In this document: one piece after another, positions 50,138 to 59,179 of the stretch
How positions within the stretch are numbered: position 1 is the first letter of the stretch
How the letters are laid out: each line of letters starts with the position of its first letter
NCBI GenBank assembly: GCA_964645045.1
Contig: CAZXYZ010000010.1
Coordinates: 1-64,000 of the forward strand
From: Anammoximicrobium sp964645045
GTDB lineage: Bacteria > Planctomycetota > Planctomycetia > Pirellulales > Pirellulaceae
Length of the DNA stretch: 64,000 nucleotides
Direction: 5' to 3'
Position numbers and translations under genes: made by a program
The notes under the pieces: generated by a model
What the model saw: the letters and a program-made list of their open reading frames with translations, nothing else
What the model was told of the DNA's origin: nothing
Database searches by the model: none

Positions 50138-50356
50138 ATGCGTCGGCTTATCTTATCGGCGCTGCTAGGCGTCGCCGTCGCTACGAACGGCGGGTGCTTC
50201 CTCCCGATTTATTCTGGAGATCCCATTCGGCGCACAGATCAACTGATCTTTACGTCCGAAGATCTGCGTAGCATCCTGCTCGAGTGGGAACGGTTTTGGT
50301 TCCTTGACCAGCCCGACCACTCGACGCCTTATCGGGTCCACGGTGGCGTGATCTAG
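50138..50356 (+). CDS. Small exported hypothetical protein
   Basis: A 72-residue protein with a hydrophobic export segment (LILSALLGVAVATNGGC); the Cys at the end could be a lipid site though the lipobox is imperfect. The mature part (IRRTDQLIFTSEDLRSILLE then WERFWFLDQPDHSTPYRVHG) is a pattern I associate with conserved small planctomycete proteins; function unknown. Start at 50138 is preferred over 50120. Confidence 0.65.
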   Translation: MRRLILSALLGVAVATNGGCFLPIYSGDPIRRTDQLIFTSEDLRSILLEWERFWFLDQPDHSTPYRVHGGVI

Positions 50357-50598
50357 CCGCCCCGTCGGCCGTTTTGATTGCCAATGGCGAGCAAACGGCC
50401 GATTTGCGGTGTGTTGGGATCCCCGGCCCAGGGAATGCGATTTCTTTCCCTGGCGGCTACGGCTTGTTCGTGCGCGCTGCCAGAGTCCGCTCCACGATGT
50501 CGCTCCAAGACATTGCCCACCGCCCAAATTCCCGCTACATTGTCGTCTGTCGTTCGCACCGTCCTTACGCGGCCCGAGGCCGCAGCGCCAGACGAACT

Positions 50599-51570
50599 AT
50601 GAATCCCCGCCCCGTCTCACTCGCCGTCCAGCTGGGAAGACTACATCTGCCCAACCCGATCCTCGTTGCATCGGGTACATTCGGTTACGCGCGGGAGATG
50701 GAGCACTTGGTCGACCTGAACCGACTGGGCGGAATCCTTCCCAAAACGGTGACTCAGCAGCCTCGTCCCGGGAATCCGCCGTGGAGGACCGTCGAAACGA
50801 CTGGGGGAATGCTAAATTCCATCGGTCTGGATAACGACGGCATCGATGCGTTCATCGCCCACCACCTGCCGTATCTCCGCACGGTTCGAGCGGCCATTAT
50901 TGTCAGTATCGCGGGCCGCACCCACGACGAGTTCGTGCAGATGGCGGCTCAGTTGGACCGGGAGCCTGGCATTGCAGCGTTAGAGTTGAACGTCTCGTGC
51001 CCGAATGTCTCGGGCGGAGTCGACTTCGGCACCGATGCCGATTCGTGCCGGCGGTTGGTCGCGGGTGTGCGGTCTGCCTGTGCCTTGCCGATTCTGGCGA
51101 AACTGACTCCCAACGTGACGCGGATTGCCGATATCGCGGCGGGCGCGGCGGACGGCGGGGCCGACGCCGTCAGCCTAATCAATACGGTACTGGGCATGGC
51201 GATCGACTGGCGGCGGCGAAAACCGCTGCTGGGAAACGTCTTGGGGGGCCTGAGCGGGCCGGCCATCAAACCGATCGCGCTGCGCTGTGTCTATCAGGTC
51301 GCGCGAGCCGTGCGGATTCCCTTGGTGGGCATCGGCGGCATCGCCACGATCGATGACGTCCTGGAGTTCCTCGTCGCCGGGGCCAGCGCCGTCCAGATCG
51401 GGACCGCCAACTACTACGATCCGACGGTGACGATGAAGATGCTGGATGCGCTGCCGCACGCCCTGGCCGAAGCCGGTGTGGCATCGGTGGCCGAACTTGT
51501 CGGCACGCTGCGGAACGATTCGCCGGCACCGCCCAAGACGGTTCCGGCAGTCGGTGCCGCCGCGATTTGA
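50599..51570 (+). CDS. pyrD: Dihydroorotate dehydrogenase, class 1
   Basis: A 323-residue FMN TIM-barrel enzyme oxidising dihydroorotate to orotate in pyrimidine synthesis. Motifs: LPNPILVASGTFGYAREM (near 18), NSIGLDNDGIDAF (near 75), ALELNVSCPNVSGG (near 130; Cys is the class-1B base), LAKLTPNVTRI (near 165), LINTVLGMAID (near 195), GGLSGPAIKP and GIGGIATIDDVLEF. Class 1B enzymes use a PyrK partner, which is not seen here. It starts a run with trpS and acpS. Start at 50599 fits the family. Confidence 0.95.
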   Translation: MNPRPVSLAVQLGRLHLPNPILVASGTFGYAREMEHLVDLNRLGGILPKTVTQQPRPGNPPWRTVETTGGMLNSIGLDNDGIDAFIAHHLPYLRTVRAAIIVSIAGRTHDEFVQMAAQLDREPGIAALELNVSCPNVSGGVDFGTDADSCRRLVAGVRSACALPILAKLTPNVTRIADIAAGAADGGADAVSLINTVLGMAIDWRRRKPLLGNVLGGLSGPAIKPIALRCVYQVARAVRIPLVGIGGIATIDDVLEFLVAGASAVQIGTANYYDPTVTMKMLDALPHALAEAGVASVAELVGTLRNDSPAPPKTVPAVGAAAI

Positions 51571-51627
51571 CCCTGTTTGAAAACCGGGCGGAGCATTCGC
51601 CCCTTGCTTGAGTTGCAGATAACGAAC

Positions 51628-52599
51628 ATGCGAGTACTTTCCGGAATCCAACCCACGGGCCGATTTCACTGGGGCAATTACTTCGGGGCGATTCGCCAAT
51701 ACATCGATCTTCAGCACGACAACGAGGCGTATTACTTCATCGCCAACTTGCACGCCCTGACGACGCTCCGCGACCGCGACACGCTGTGGCAGAACACGAT
51801 CGAAGCCGCGCTCGATCTGCTCGCTCTAGGGCTGGATCCCAATCGGGCGACCCTGTTCGTCCAATCGGACATCCCCGAGGTGTCCGAGTTGACGTGGCTG
51901 TTGATGACAGGGACTCCACTGGGACTGTTGGAACGTTGCCATGCCTTCAAGGAGAAAAAGGCGAAAGGCCTGACCGCCGACGCCGGCTTGTTCACGTATC
52001 CGGTGCTGATGGCCGCGGACATCCTGGCCTACGACTCGCACCTGGTCCCGGTGGGCGAGGACCAGGTCCAGCACATCGAGGTCTGCCGCGATTTGGCCGG
52101 GAGCTTCAACCACGTTTTCGGCGAGGTGTTTGTGCTGCCGAAAGCCAAGGTCCTGGAAACGGCCGCCCGAGTTCCCGGGACGGACGGTGAAAAGATGTCC
52201 AAGAGCTACAACAACACCATCGAGATCTTTGAAGACCCCAAAGCCATGCGGAAGAAGGTGATGCGGATCGTCACCGATTCGCGGCCGATGGAGGAGCCCA
52301 AGATCCCGGAGACGGACCATCTGTTTCAGCTGTACTCGCTGTTCGTCGACGACGCGCAGCGGGAACCGATGGCGGCCATGTACCGGGCGGGCGGATTCGG
52401 TTACGGCCAGGTCAAGAAAGCTTTGGCGGACGCGGCCGAAAGCTATTTCGCGGAAGCGCGGGCCAGGCGATTGGATCTGGCTGCCCATCCGGAAAAGGTC
52501 CGCGAGATTCTGGGTGACGGAGCCCAGCGGGCCCGGGCCCGGGCCCAGCAGACGTTGCGGCGGGCTCAAGAAGCGTGCGGAGTCAAGGCGAAGTCATGA
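51628..52599 (+). CDS. trpS: Tryptophanyl-tRNA synthetase
   Basis: A 323-residue class I synthetase. HIGH-like motif as GRFHWGNYFGA (near 12-22), tryptophan pocket YFIANLHALTTL, MAADILAYDSHLVPVGEDQVQH (near 130) and the KMSKS loop GEKMSKSYNNTI (near 190). Length is normal. Start at 51628 (MRVLSGIQPTG) is the family start. It overlaps acpS by 4 nt, so the two are translationally coupled. Confidence 0.96.
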   Translation: MRVLSGIQPTGRFHWGNYFGAIRQYIDLQHDNEAYYFIANLHALTTLRDRDTLWQNTIEAALDLLALGLDPNRATLFVQSDIPEVSELTWLLMTGTPLGLLERCHAFKEKKAKGLTADAGLFTYPVLMAADILAYDSHLVPVGEDQVQHIEVCRDLAGSFNHVFGEVFVLPKAKVLETAARVPGTDGEKMSKSYNNTIEIFEDPKAMRKKVMRIVTDSRPMEEPKIPETDHLFQLYSLFVDDAQREPMAAMYRAGGFGYGQVKKALADAAESYFAEARARRLDLAAHPEKVREILGDGAQRARARAQQTLRRAQEACGVKAKS

Positions 52600-52985
52600 A
52601 CGTCATTGGCATCGGGACAGACATCGTCGAAACGGTGCGGATCGCGCAGATGATCGAGCGTCACGGCGAGCTGTTTGTGGGCCGTGTGTTCACGCCGCGC
52701 GAAATCCAGTATTGCAGCGAGCGTAAAGCCACTACCCAGCACTATGCCGGCCGCTGGGCGGCCAAAGAGGCCGTCATGAAGGCGCTGGGCACGGGCTGGT
52801 CGCACGCGGTCAGTTGGCGCGACATCGAAGTCCGCAACGAACTCGGCGGCCGCCCCCACATCGTCCTCAGCGGCGGCGCCCTGGAGACCGGTCATCAGCT
52901 GGGCATCGAGCAGGTCCTGATCAGCATCTCGCACTGCCGCTGCCACGCCACGGCGTACGCAATGGCGGTGGGCTCGGCGATGTAA
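52596..52985 (+). CDS. acpS: Holo-[acyl-carrier-protein] synthase
   Basis: A 129-residue 4'-phosphopantetheinyl transferase that activates ACP using coenzyme A. Motifs: IGIGTDIVETVRI (near 3-15, metal Asp), FTPREIQYC, and GRWAAKEAVMKALGTG (near 50-65, metal Glu), then the C-terminal VLISISHCRCHATAYAMA. Slightly longer than the usual about 125. ATG overlaps the trpS stop. Confidence 0.94.
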   Translation: MNVIGIGTDIVETVRIAQMIERHGELFVGRVFTPREIQYCSERKATTQHYAGRWAAKEAVMKALGTGWSHAVSWRDIEVRNELGGRPHIVLSGGALETGHQLGIEQVLISISHCRCHATAYAMAVGSAM

Positions 52986-53134
52986 CAAGCGGGCACCTTC
53001 GGACTACAGGCTGATGGACGTGTCGGGCCGGTGGATGGCTCGACGCTGGTCGGGTTCTCGGATAACATGGTCGTCGGAAACGGGAACCTGCCCGGCCCGA
53101 GAAGGGCCGAGGCATTGGCCGAAACGAAGTCCCC

Positions 53135-54184
53135 ATGCCCTCGACCGTTATGACACCACGTGAGCGAGTGTTGGCCGCCGCGGCGTTAGCTCAACCCGAC
53201 CGCACGCCGTGCGATTTTTGGGCCGAGGAGTGTACCTGGATCCGGCTGCTGGCCCATGTCGGACACAGCGACCGCGAGCGGTTGCTGCAGGACTTGGCCG
53301 TTGACGTTCGCCACTTGGACGTGGCCGCGCCGGCGGAACGCGAAGTCGGCGACGGTGTCTATCAGAACTTGTGGGGCGAACGTTACATCTATCGGGCAAC
53401 ACCGTGGGGCAAGATGCGCGAGGATGTCCACGGCGCGCTCGCCGGGGCGTTGAGCTTCGCCGAATTGGAGCATTTTGCCTGGCCCACCCCGGACGTGTTC
53501 GATTATTCGCCGTTGGCCGTTCAGTGCCGCCGCTGGGAGCCGTATGCCTTGCTGTACGGATTTGCCGACGTGTGGCAGCGGCCCGGCCTGGTCCGCGGCT
53601 GGGAAGGCATGTTCGTGGACATGGCCGAGCGGCCGGATTGGGTGCATTTCCTCTGCCGCCGCTTTACCGATTTCTATCGCGAGGACTACACGCGGGCAGC
53701 CGAAGCGACCAGTGGCCGGATCGATTTGTATCTGTTGATCAGCGATTTGGGCAGCCAAGCCGGCCCGCTGATCTCGCTGCCGATGTTCCGCGAGTTTGTG
53801 GCCCCGTACCTGAAGGAGATGATCGACCTGATCCACGGCCTGGGCGGCCGCGTGCTGTATCACAGCTGCGGCTGCATCGCGCGGTTCATCCCGGACTTAG
53901 TTGCGCTGGGTGTCGACATCCTGGATCCAATCCAGCCCGTGGCGCCGGAAATGGCTCCAGAGCGGCTCAAGGCCGACTTTGGCGACCGGCTCTGTTTCCA
54001 CGGCGGCATCGACATGCAACGGTTGCTGCCCAGCGGCACGCCCGAACAGGTCCGCGCGGAAGCAGGCCGGTATTGTGCGACCCTGGGCGCCGGCGGCGGC
54101 TACATCCTCGCGCCGGCGCACCTGTTCCAACCCGATGTCCCGCCGGCGAACATTCTGGCCGTGTACGCGGCGGAACGATTTTAG
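53135..54184 (+). CDS. Uroporphyrinogen-decarboxylase-family protein (likely methyltransferase-like)
   Basis: A 349-residue UroD-fold protein. It has the start RVLAAAALAQPDRTPCDFWA, YLLISDLGSQAGPLISLPMF, LGGRVLYHSCGCIARFIPDL (near 230; His-x-Cys zinc-type site of the MtbA/MtaA-like branch), GVDILDPIQPVAP and YILAPAHLFQPDVPPANI. The Arg-rich porphyrin site of true HemE is not evident and the HSCG motif points to the corrinoid/methyl-transfer or unknown-substrate branch. Met1 (53135) or Met6 (53150) could start it. It is followed 28 nt later by a small membrane gene. Confidence 0.85.
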   Translation: MPSTVMTPRERVLAAAALAQPDRTPCDFWAEECTWIRLLAHVGHSDRERLLQDLAVDVRHLDVAAPAEREVGDGVYQNLWGERYIYRATPWGKMREDVHGALAGALSFAELEHFAWPTPDVFDYSPLAVQCRRWEPYALLYGFADVWQRPGLVRGWEGMFVDMAERPDWVHFLCRRFTDFYREDYTRAAEATSGRIDLYLLISDLGSQAGPLISLPMFREFVAPYLKEMIDLIHGLGGRVLYHSCGCIARFIPDLVALGVDILDPIQPVAPEMAPERLKADFGDRLCFHGGIDMQRLLPSGTPEQVRAEAGRYCATLGAGGGYILAPAHLFQPDVPPANILAVYAAERF

Positions 54185-54212
54185 CAAATCAGACCTTCAG
54201 CGGACCACTCTC

Positions 54213-54779
54213 ATGACTTGGCTCACAGAAAACCCGTTTCCGGTGTTGCTGATCGGTTCGCTAACCACGGCGATGTTGGCCGGCGGCTGGCTGCGCACGG
54301 GCTCGAAGTGGTTGTTGTTTGCGGTGGTCGCCGCGATCGCGGTGACCGTCGGCCTGGTGCTGGCAGAACGCTGGATCGTGACGGACCGCGAACAGGTGAC
54401 CCAGACGCTGCACGACCTTGCCGCGGTGGTGGAACGTAACGAGGTCGCTGCGGCGTTGAACTACGCCTACTCCAAAGCACCGGCCGTCCGCAACCAGGCG
54501 GCCAACGAACTGCCGCTGTACCGCTTCAGCGAAGTGAATATCAAGAGCAATCTGCAAGTCGAAGTCTTCCCGAACCTCGACCCGCCGATGGCCACCGCCG
54601 AGTTCAACGTGGTCGTGGTCCTGACGACACGCGACGGCCTGATCGCCAATCGCCGTATTCCTCGCTACCTGGAGGTGACTTTCTACAAGGAGGACGACGG
54701 CCAGTGGCGCGTGGGCGCCTATAACCACTACGATCCGCGGCGAGGATTCACCGAGGATCCGGATGAACGGGAGCCATAG
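54213..54779 (+). CDS. Membrane-anchored NTF2/SnoaL-like hypothetical protein
   Basis: A 188-residue protein with two N-terminal hydrophobic helices (PVLLIGSLTTAMLAGGWL and WLLFAVVAAIAVTVGLVL, about 9-55) and an external domain starting QVTQTLHDLAAVVERNEVAA, whose helix-plus-beta pattern (EFNVVVVLTTRDGLIANRRI, YLEVTFYKEDDGQWRV) resembles the SnoaL/NTF2-like fold. Function unknown; similar proteins occur across planctomycetes. Direct repeats begin 12 nt after the stop. Confidence 0.7.
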   Translation: MTWLTENPFPVLLIGSLTTAMLAGGWLRTGSKWLLFAVVAAIAVTVGLVLAERWIVTDREQVTQTLHDLAAVVERNEVAAALNYAYSKAPAVRNQAANELPLYRFSEVNIKSNLQVEVFPNLDPPMATAEFNVVVVLTTRDGLIANRRIPRYLEVTFYKEDDGQWRVGAYNHYDPRRGFTEDPDEREP

Positions 54780-54790
54780 GGTAGGTTCGA

Positions 54791-54945
54791 CATCTACCTC
54801 GCGCGGGCGAACCGGGTGGCGTCAGCCCCCGGGTGCGATCATCGGCCGTGGGCTGAGTTCGCCATCTACCTCGCGTTGGCGAACCGGGTGGCGTCAGCCT
54901 CCGGGTGCGATCACCAGCCGTGGGCTGCGTACATCTACCTCGCGG
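54791..54945. repeat. Tandem direct repeat, about 70-bp unit
   Basis: Units begin catctacctcgcg at 54791, 54863 and 54932 (72 and 69 bp long; third partial). Shared core gcgaaccgggtggcgtcagc. The third unit contains the stop codon of the convergent lipoprotein gene. Confidence 0.85.
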
Positions 54946-55552
54946 GCCTCTCGACCATCAGTTCTTCCTTCTCCGGGTCGTACACGTACCGTTGGCCGGG
55001 AGGCAGTTCGGGCAGGTGAATTTGGTTGGCGTCGACGATCTGGGCCATGAAATCTTCGTGCGACTTGGGGCCGTTGCCGTTGGTGGCTTTGAACAACTTG
55101 ACCGCTTCGGGAATCTGGATCTCGAAAACCACCCGCTCGCGCACGCTGAAGTAGGCCTTGGCTGGCGTGACGAGCATCCCCTGGTGCTCATCCAGGCTGC
55201 GGCCCTGGATGCCCACACCCTTTTCGGCTTTGACCCGCTCCATGTCGGCCGGTGCTTCGGCGGTTGGGGCAGGCGCCGGCTGGGCCTGAGCCGGAGGCGC
55301 CAATTCCGGTCCGACGCCAGGCTCGGCTGCCGCAGGTTCGGGCGTCGGAACCGCGGGCTCCGCCGTACTGTCGGCGGGCATGGCGGCAGTCTCGGTGCTC
55401 GCTGTCGCGTCCGGCGCCGGGGCCACGGCCGGGGCGGATTCGGCGACGGGGGTGGGTGGCGGGCTTGTCCCCGGCGGCTCCGGCGGAATCTCGGTCCCGC
55501 AACCAACCAATACGGCCAACGAAAACCAAACGATACAAGATCGGATTCTCAT
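54935..55552 (-). CDS. Lipoprotein with Pro/Ala/Glu-rich linker
   Basis: A 205-residue lipoprotein: signal peptide with lipobox LVGC (Cys at about 18), a long Pro/Ala/Glu linker (20-105, GTEIPPEPPGTSPPPTP...) and a C-terminal domain (MERVKAEKGVGIQGRSLDEH then VVFEIQIPEAVKLFKATNGN and LPPGQRYVYDPEKEELMV), which is conserved-looking but unrecognised. Its last codons and stop fall in the tandem direct repeats, so the end of the protein may be shaped by the repeat. Confidence 0.75.
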   Translation of the reverse strand: MRIRSCIVWFSLAVLVGCGTEIPPEPPGTSPPPTPVAESAPAVAPAPDATASTETAAMPADSTAEPAVPTPEPAAAEPGVGPELAPPAQAQPAPAPTAEAPADMERVKAEKGVGIQGRSLDEHQGMLVTPAKAYFSVRERVVFEIQIPEAVKLFKATNGNGPKSHEDFMAQIVDANQIHLPELPPGQRYVYDPEKEELMVERPAR

Positions 55553-55605
55553 CGCTCATTCTCCCAGGGTCGGTTCTTCCGCTGGATTAATCCGTTTCGC
55601 ATTGT

Positions 55606-55651
55606 CGCCTTTTGCTCCGCGAAAGGACGTTCTTTCGCGGAGCGAAAGACG
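55606..55651. repeat. Inverted repeat between lipoprotein gene and surE
   Basis: Arms cgccttttgctccgcgaaag (55606-55625) and ctttcgcggagcgaaagacg (55632-55651) match at 18 of 20 positions with a 6-nt loop. It follows surE by 21 nt and may serve as its terminator. Confidence 0.75.
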
Positions 55652-55672
55652 ACACTTGTTTCTACCCCGATC

Positions 55673-56437
55673 CTATTCCACCAAACGCAAATCCCACTTC
55701 TCCATCTCCCGCAACGTCGGGTACTTTGTCATTTCGTACTGCAGGGGCGTCAGCGTCACAAAGCCTTTCTTGAGCGCCGTCAGGTCCGTTTCGTGTTCGC
55801 CAGCTTGGGGCGGAGGGTCGCCCGTGGCCCAGTAGTAATCCCGGCCCCGCGGATCCTGCCGTTTGATGAACTGTTCGCCGTAGCGTTCCACGCCCATCGG
55901 GACGATCTTCACCTGCGGCACGCCCGTCAAAGCCGGCGTGGGGATGTTCAGATTGTACAGTTGGCTCGCCGGCGTCTTCAACCGCAGGATCTGCTCGATG
56001 ATCCGCCGCGCCAACCCAGCCGCTTTCTCGAATTGGGCGTGCGGATTGAACTCCAAGGACACCGCCACGCTGGTAATGTCGAAGAAGGCGCCTTCGATGG
56101 CCGCGGCGACGGTGCCTGAGTACAGCACGTTGATGCCGGCGTTCAGGCCGCCATTGATGCCGCTAACGATCAAGTCCGGCCGGCGGGGACAGAACTCGAA
56201 CACCCCGATTTTCACGCAATCCGCCGGACTGCCTTCAACCGCCCAGCCGCGCTGCCGCGGGCCATCGAACACCTCCTGGCAAATCAAGGGGCTCAGAAAC
56301 GTGATCGAATGGCTGACGCCGCTTTGCTCGTGAGCCGGCGCTACCACGCACACGTCGCCCAACTGGCGTAGTTCCCGTTCCATGGCCGCCAAGCCGGGCG
56401 CATGAATCCCATCGTCGTTCGTCAGCAGAATTTGCAC
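55673..56437 (-). CDS. surE: 5'/3'-nucleotidase SurE
   Basis: A 254-residue phosphatase acting on nucleoside monophosphates. Metal ligands in LLTNDDGIHAPGL (Asp-Asp, residues 8-9), Ser in AHEQSGVSHSITF (near 40), and the Asn of VSGINGGLNAGINVLYSGTV (near 95). The C-terminus is YGEQFIKRQDPRGRDYYW and TDLTALKKGFVTLTPLQ, typical of the family. It is divergent from guaA; the 203-bp gap contains the guaA promoter. Confidence 0.95.
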   Translation of the reverse strand: MQILLTNDDGIHAPGLAAMERELRQLGDVCVVAPAHEQSGVSHSITFLSPLICQEVFDGPRQRGWAVEGSPADCVKIGVFEFCPRRPDLIVSGINGGLNAGINVLYSGTVAAAIEGAFFDITSVAVSLEFNPHAQFEKAAGLARRIIEQILRLKTPASQLYNLNIPTPALTGVPQVKIVPMGVERYGEQFIKRQDPRGRDYYWATGDPPPQAGEHETDLTALKKGFVTLTPLQYEMTKYPTLREMEKWDLRLVE

Positions 56438-56534
56438 GGCAAAATATCCATCAGGCCATGTCCAGGAACCAGTGACGCTCCATCGCGGGCGCCAAGTATA
56501 CGGCCTCCTGGGCCGCGGATCAACGACCGGACGC

Positions 56535-56563
56535 TGGACGGCGCGTGCTGCGCGACTTATAAT
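56535..56563 (+). promoter_or_regulatory. Promoter for guaA
   Basis: TGGACG (56535-56540), 17-nt spacer, consensus TATAAT (56558-56563). Expected start near 56570, just before a terminator-like hairpin. Confidence 0.55.
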
Positions 56564-56579
56564 CCGCCCTTTGGCGAGT

Positions 56580-56609
56580 CCCGCCGGATCGGTCAGGCGG
56601 GCTTTTTTT
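56580..56609 (+). terminator. Terminator-like hairpin in the guaA leader
   Basis: cccgcc (56580-56585), 10-nt loop, ggcggg (56596-56601), then C and a run of seven T to 56608. It sits 31 nt before the guaA start and directly after the predicted promoter, so it would stop most transcripts unless regulated. Confidence 0.55.
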
Positions 56610-56640
56610 ATTGGCGACTCGGTCCCAGAGGCCGCATTTC

Positions 56641-58224
56641 ATGCCCCATTACCGTACTGACTCCCCCCCCGTTGCCGGGCGTGCCTCGGACGAACGCGTG
56701 CTCGTCCTGGATTTTGGCTCGCAATACGCCCAGTTGATCGCCCGCCGCGTCCGCGAGCAAAACGTGTACTGCGAGATCGTCCGCCACGATATTTCGGCGG
56801 ATCGCGTCCGCGCCCATCATCCGCGCGGGATCATTCTGTCGGGTGGTCCGAACAGTGTGTACGAACCAGGCGCCCCACGCTGCGATCCGGAACTGCTGAG
56901 CCTGGGCATCCCGGTGTTGGGCATCTGTTACGGGATGCAGCTAGTCTGCGAGATTTTAGGCGGGAAGGTCGACGGCGCCCCCTCGCGCGAATATGGACGA
57001 GCCCGCTGTCGCGTCACCAGCCATCACGATTTGTTCGCGGGCGTCACGCCGGAAACGACGGTCTGGATGAGCCACGGAGATCAGGTCTTCCGGGTGTCCG
57101 ACGACTTTCTGCCGCTGGCCCAGACCGACACCTGCCCGATCGCGGCGGTGCGGCATCGGAATCTGCCCGTGTACGGGCTGCAGTTCCACCCCGAGGTCAC
57201 GCACACGCCGCAGGGCAGCACGATCCTGCACAACTTTCTGACGATCGTCTGCGGCTGTGAAGGCACTTGGCACCTGGGCGATTTCGCCCGCGAGACGATC
57301 GAGCGCGTGCGAATGCAAGTGGGCGAAGGGCGGGTCATCTGCGGGCTGTCCGGCGGCGTCGACTCGGCCGTCACGGCGGCCCTGCTGTACAAAGCCATCG
57401 GGCCGCAGTTGTCCTGTATCCTGGTCAACAATGGGCTGTTGCGCAAGGCCGAACAGCAAACGGTGATCGCGGAATTCAGCAGCCACTTTCAGACCGACTT
57501 GCACGTGGTCGACGCGGAAGACCGGTTCCTGACGGCCTTGGCCGGGGTCACCGAACCGCAAGAGAAACGGCGCCGGATTGGACACGCCTTTATCGACTGC
57601 TTCAAAGCGGAAGCGAGCCGCATCGAGGACGCCCGCTTCCTGGCTCAAGGAACCTTGTACCCGGATGTGATCGAAAGCGGTGCAGCGCCCGACGGGCCGG
57701 CCGCCACGATCAAACTGCACCATAATGTCGGCGGTCTACCGGCCGAACTGGGTTTCGAACTGATCGAACCGCTGCGCGACTTGTTCAAGGACGAAGTCCG
57801 CACGCTGGGAAAGGAACTGGGATTGCCCGATGAGATCGTCTGGCGTCACCCGTTCCCCGGGCCTGGCCTGGCAGTGCGCTGTTTGGGCGAGGTCTCGCGT
57901 CACCGGCTGAACGTGCTCCGCGAAGCGGATGCGATCGTGGTCGAAGAGATCAAAGCGGCCGGCTTGTACCGCAGCACGGCCCAGGCCTTTGCGGTCCTGC
58001 TGCCCGTGCAGAGCGTCGGTGTCATGGGCGATGCGCGGACATACGAAGACGCGGTCGCCGTCCGCTGCGTCAACAGCGACGACTTTATGACCGCCGACTG
58101 GACGCACCTGCCCTACGACCTGCTGGCGCGGATTTCGACGCGAATCATCAACGAAGTCCGCGGCGTGAACCGCGTGTGCTACGACATCAGTTCCAAGCCG
58201 CCGGCCACGATCGAATGGGAGTGA
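56641..58224 (+). CDS. guaA: GMP synthase (glutamine-hydrolysing)
   Basis: A 527-residue enzyme converting XMP to GMP. Amidotransferase: VLVLDFGSQYAQLIARRVRE, catalytic Cys in GICYGMQLVC (near 95) and GLQFHPEVTHT (His-x-Glu, near 180). ATP-PPase: PP-loop GLSGGVDSAVTAAL (near 233), and the GMPS dimerisation domain with LIEPLRDLFKDEVRTLG, HPFPGPGLAVR and the C-terminal SSKPPATIEWE. Length is typical. The N-terminus has about 18 extra residues before the usual start. Ribosome site AGAGG 12 nt upstream. Confidence 0.97.
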   Translation: MPHYRTDSPPVAGRASDERVLVLDFGSQYAQLIARRVREQNVYCEIVRHDISADRVRAHHPRGIILSGGPNSVYEPGAPRCDPELLSLGIPVLGICYGMQLVCEILGGKVDGAPSREYGRARCRVTSHHDLFAGVTPETTVWMSHGDQVFRVSDDFLPLAQTDTCPIAAVRHRNLPVYGLQFHPEVTHTPQGSTILHNFLTIVCGCEGTWHLGDFARETIERVRMQVGEGRVICGLSGGVDSAVTAALLYKAIGPQLSCILVNNGLLRKAEQQTVIAEFSSHFQTDLHVVDAEDRFLTALAGVTEPQEKRRRIGHAFIDCFKAEASRIEDARFLAQGTLYPDVIESGAAPDGPAATIKLHHNVGGLPAELGFELIEPLRDLFKDEVRTLGKELGLPDEIVWRHPFPGPGLAVRCLGEVSRHRLNVLREADAIVVEEIKAAGLYRSTAQAFAVLLPVQSVGVMGDARTYEDAVAVRCVNSDDFMTADWTHLPYDLLARISTRIINEVRGVNRVCYDISSKPPATIEWE

Positions 58225-58282
58225 GGCGGAAGAATGAAGAGCGAAGGGCGCGTTCGGCCACCGTTGCTATGAGGAGTATCCG

Positions 58283-59179
58283 ATGAAGACACTTGCCATT
58301 GCGGTTACCGCCGTTATCTGCCTGGGTTGTTTTGTTTCCTCCTGCCGAGCGGCAGACCAGCCGGCTTTTTCCGTCGCGTGGGAAGTGACATCCGGCGTGC
58401 AGAGTCCGGAAAGCACCTATTGGGATGCCGCATCGGGGTTTGTGTTTGTGTCCAACATCGGCGGCGGCGGACCGACCGGAAAAGACGGCGACGGATTCCT
58501 GTCCCAACTGACGCCGGACGGCAAAATAGTTGCGGCCCGCTGGATCACCGGGCTGAACGCGCCCAAGGGCATCCGCAGTTCCGGCGGCCGCTTGTGGGTC
58601 AGCGACATCGATCAACTGGTCGGAATTGACATCGCGCAAGCCAAGATCGCCGAACGGGTTCCCGTGCCGGACGCGGAATTCCTGAACGACGTGGCGTGCA
58701 ATGCGCAAGGCGCGGTGTACGTTTCGGATATGGCCAAGAGCAAGATTCACCGCTACCAGGATGGCAAGCTGTCCGTGTTCGCGGAGGGGGAAGACTTGGA
58801 GAGCCCCAACGGAGTGTTGGTGGTCGGCAATCAATTGGTCATCGGCGGCTGGGGGGCCGGCAGCGGCGACAAGGCAACGCTGGGCCGCTTGTACTCGCTG
58901 GATCTGGCATCGGGGAAGAAGATGCTCATCACACCCAACCCGGTGGGGAACTTGGATGGCGTTGAAACCGTGGCGAAGGGCAGTTACCTGGTCAGCGACT
59001 GGTCCGTCGGCAAGATCTTCTATATCCGGCAGGAAGGCGCGGTCACCCTGTTGCTGCAGTTGCCCAAAGGCTCCGCTGATCTGGGCTACGTGCCCGACAA
59101 GCAATTGCTGCTGGTCCCGCAGATGTTGGAAAACAAGATCACCGCGTACCAGTTGCGGCGCCCCGATCCCGCCAAGTAG
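58283..59179 (+). CDS. Secreted NHL/SMP-30-like beta-propeller protein
   Basis: A 298-residue exported protein: signal peptide (LAIAVTAVICLGCFVSSCRA), then six-blade-type repeats (GFLSQLTPDGKIVAARWITG, APKGIRSSGGRLWVSDI, AVYVSDMAKSKIHRYQDGKL, GNLDGVETVAKGSYLVSDW). It resembles SMP-30/gluconolactonase propellers but the metal-binding Glu/Asn/Asp set cannot be confirmed. Ribosome site GAGGAG 7-9 nt upstream. A second, more distant propeller of this kind is at 60485. Confidence 0.8.
   Translation: MKTLAIAVTAVICLGCFVSSCRAADQPAFSVAWEVTSGVQSPESTYWDAASGFVFVSNIGGGGPTGKDGDGFLSQLTPDGKIVAARWITGLNAPKGIRSSGGRLWVSDIDQLVGIDIAQAKIAERVPVPDAEFLNDVACNAQGAVYVSDMAKSKIHRYQDGKLSVFAEGEDLESPNGVLVVGNQLVIGGWGAGSGDKATLGRLYSLDLASGKKMLITPNPVGNLDGVETVAKGSYLVSDWSVGKIFYIRQEGAVTLLLQLPKGSADLGYVPDKQLLLVPQMLENKITAYQLRRPDPAK

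Noticed and set aside
54791..54945. Direct repeats as a CRISPR array
   Set aside because: Units are nearly identical over their whole length with no variable spacers, and only about 2.2 copies exist.
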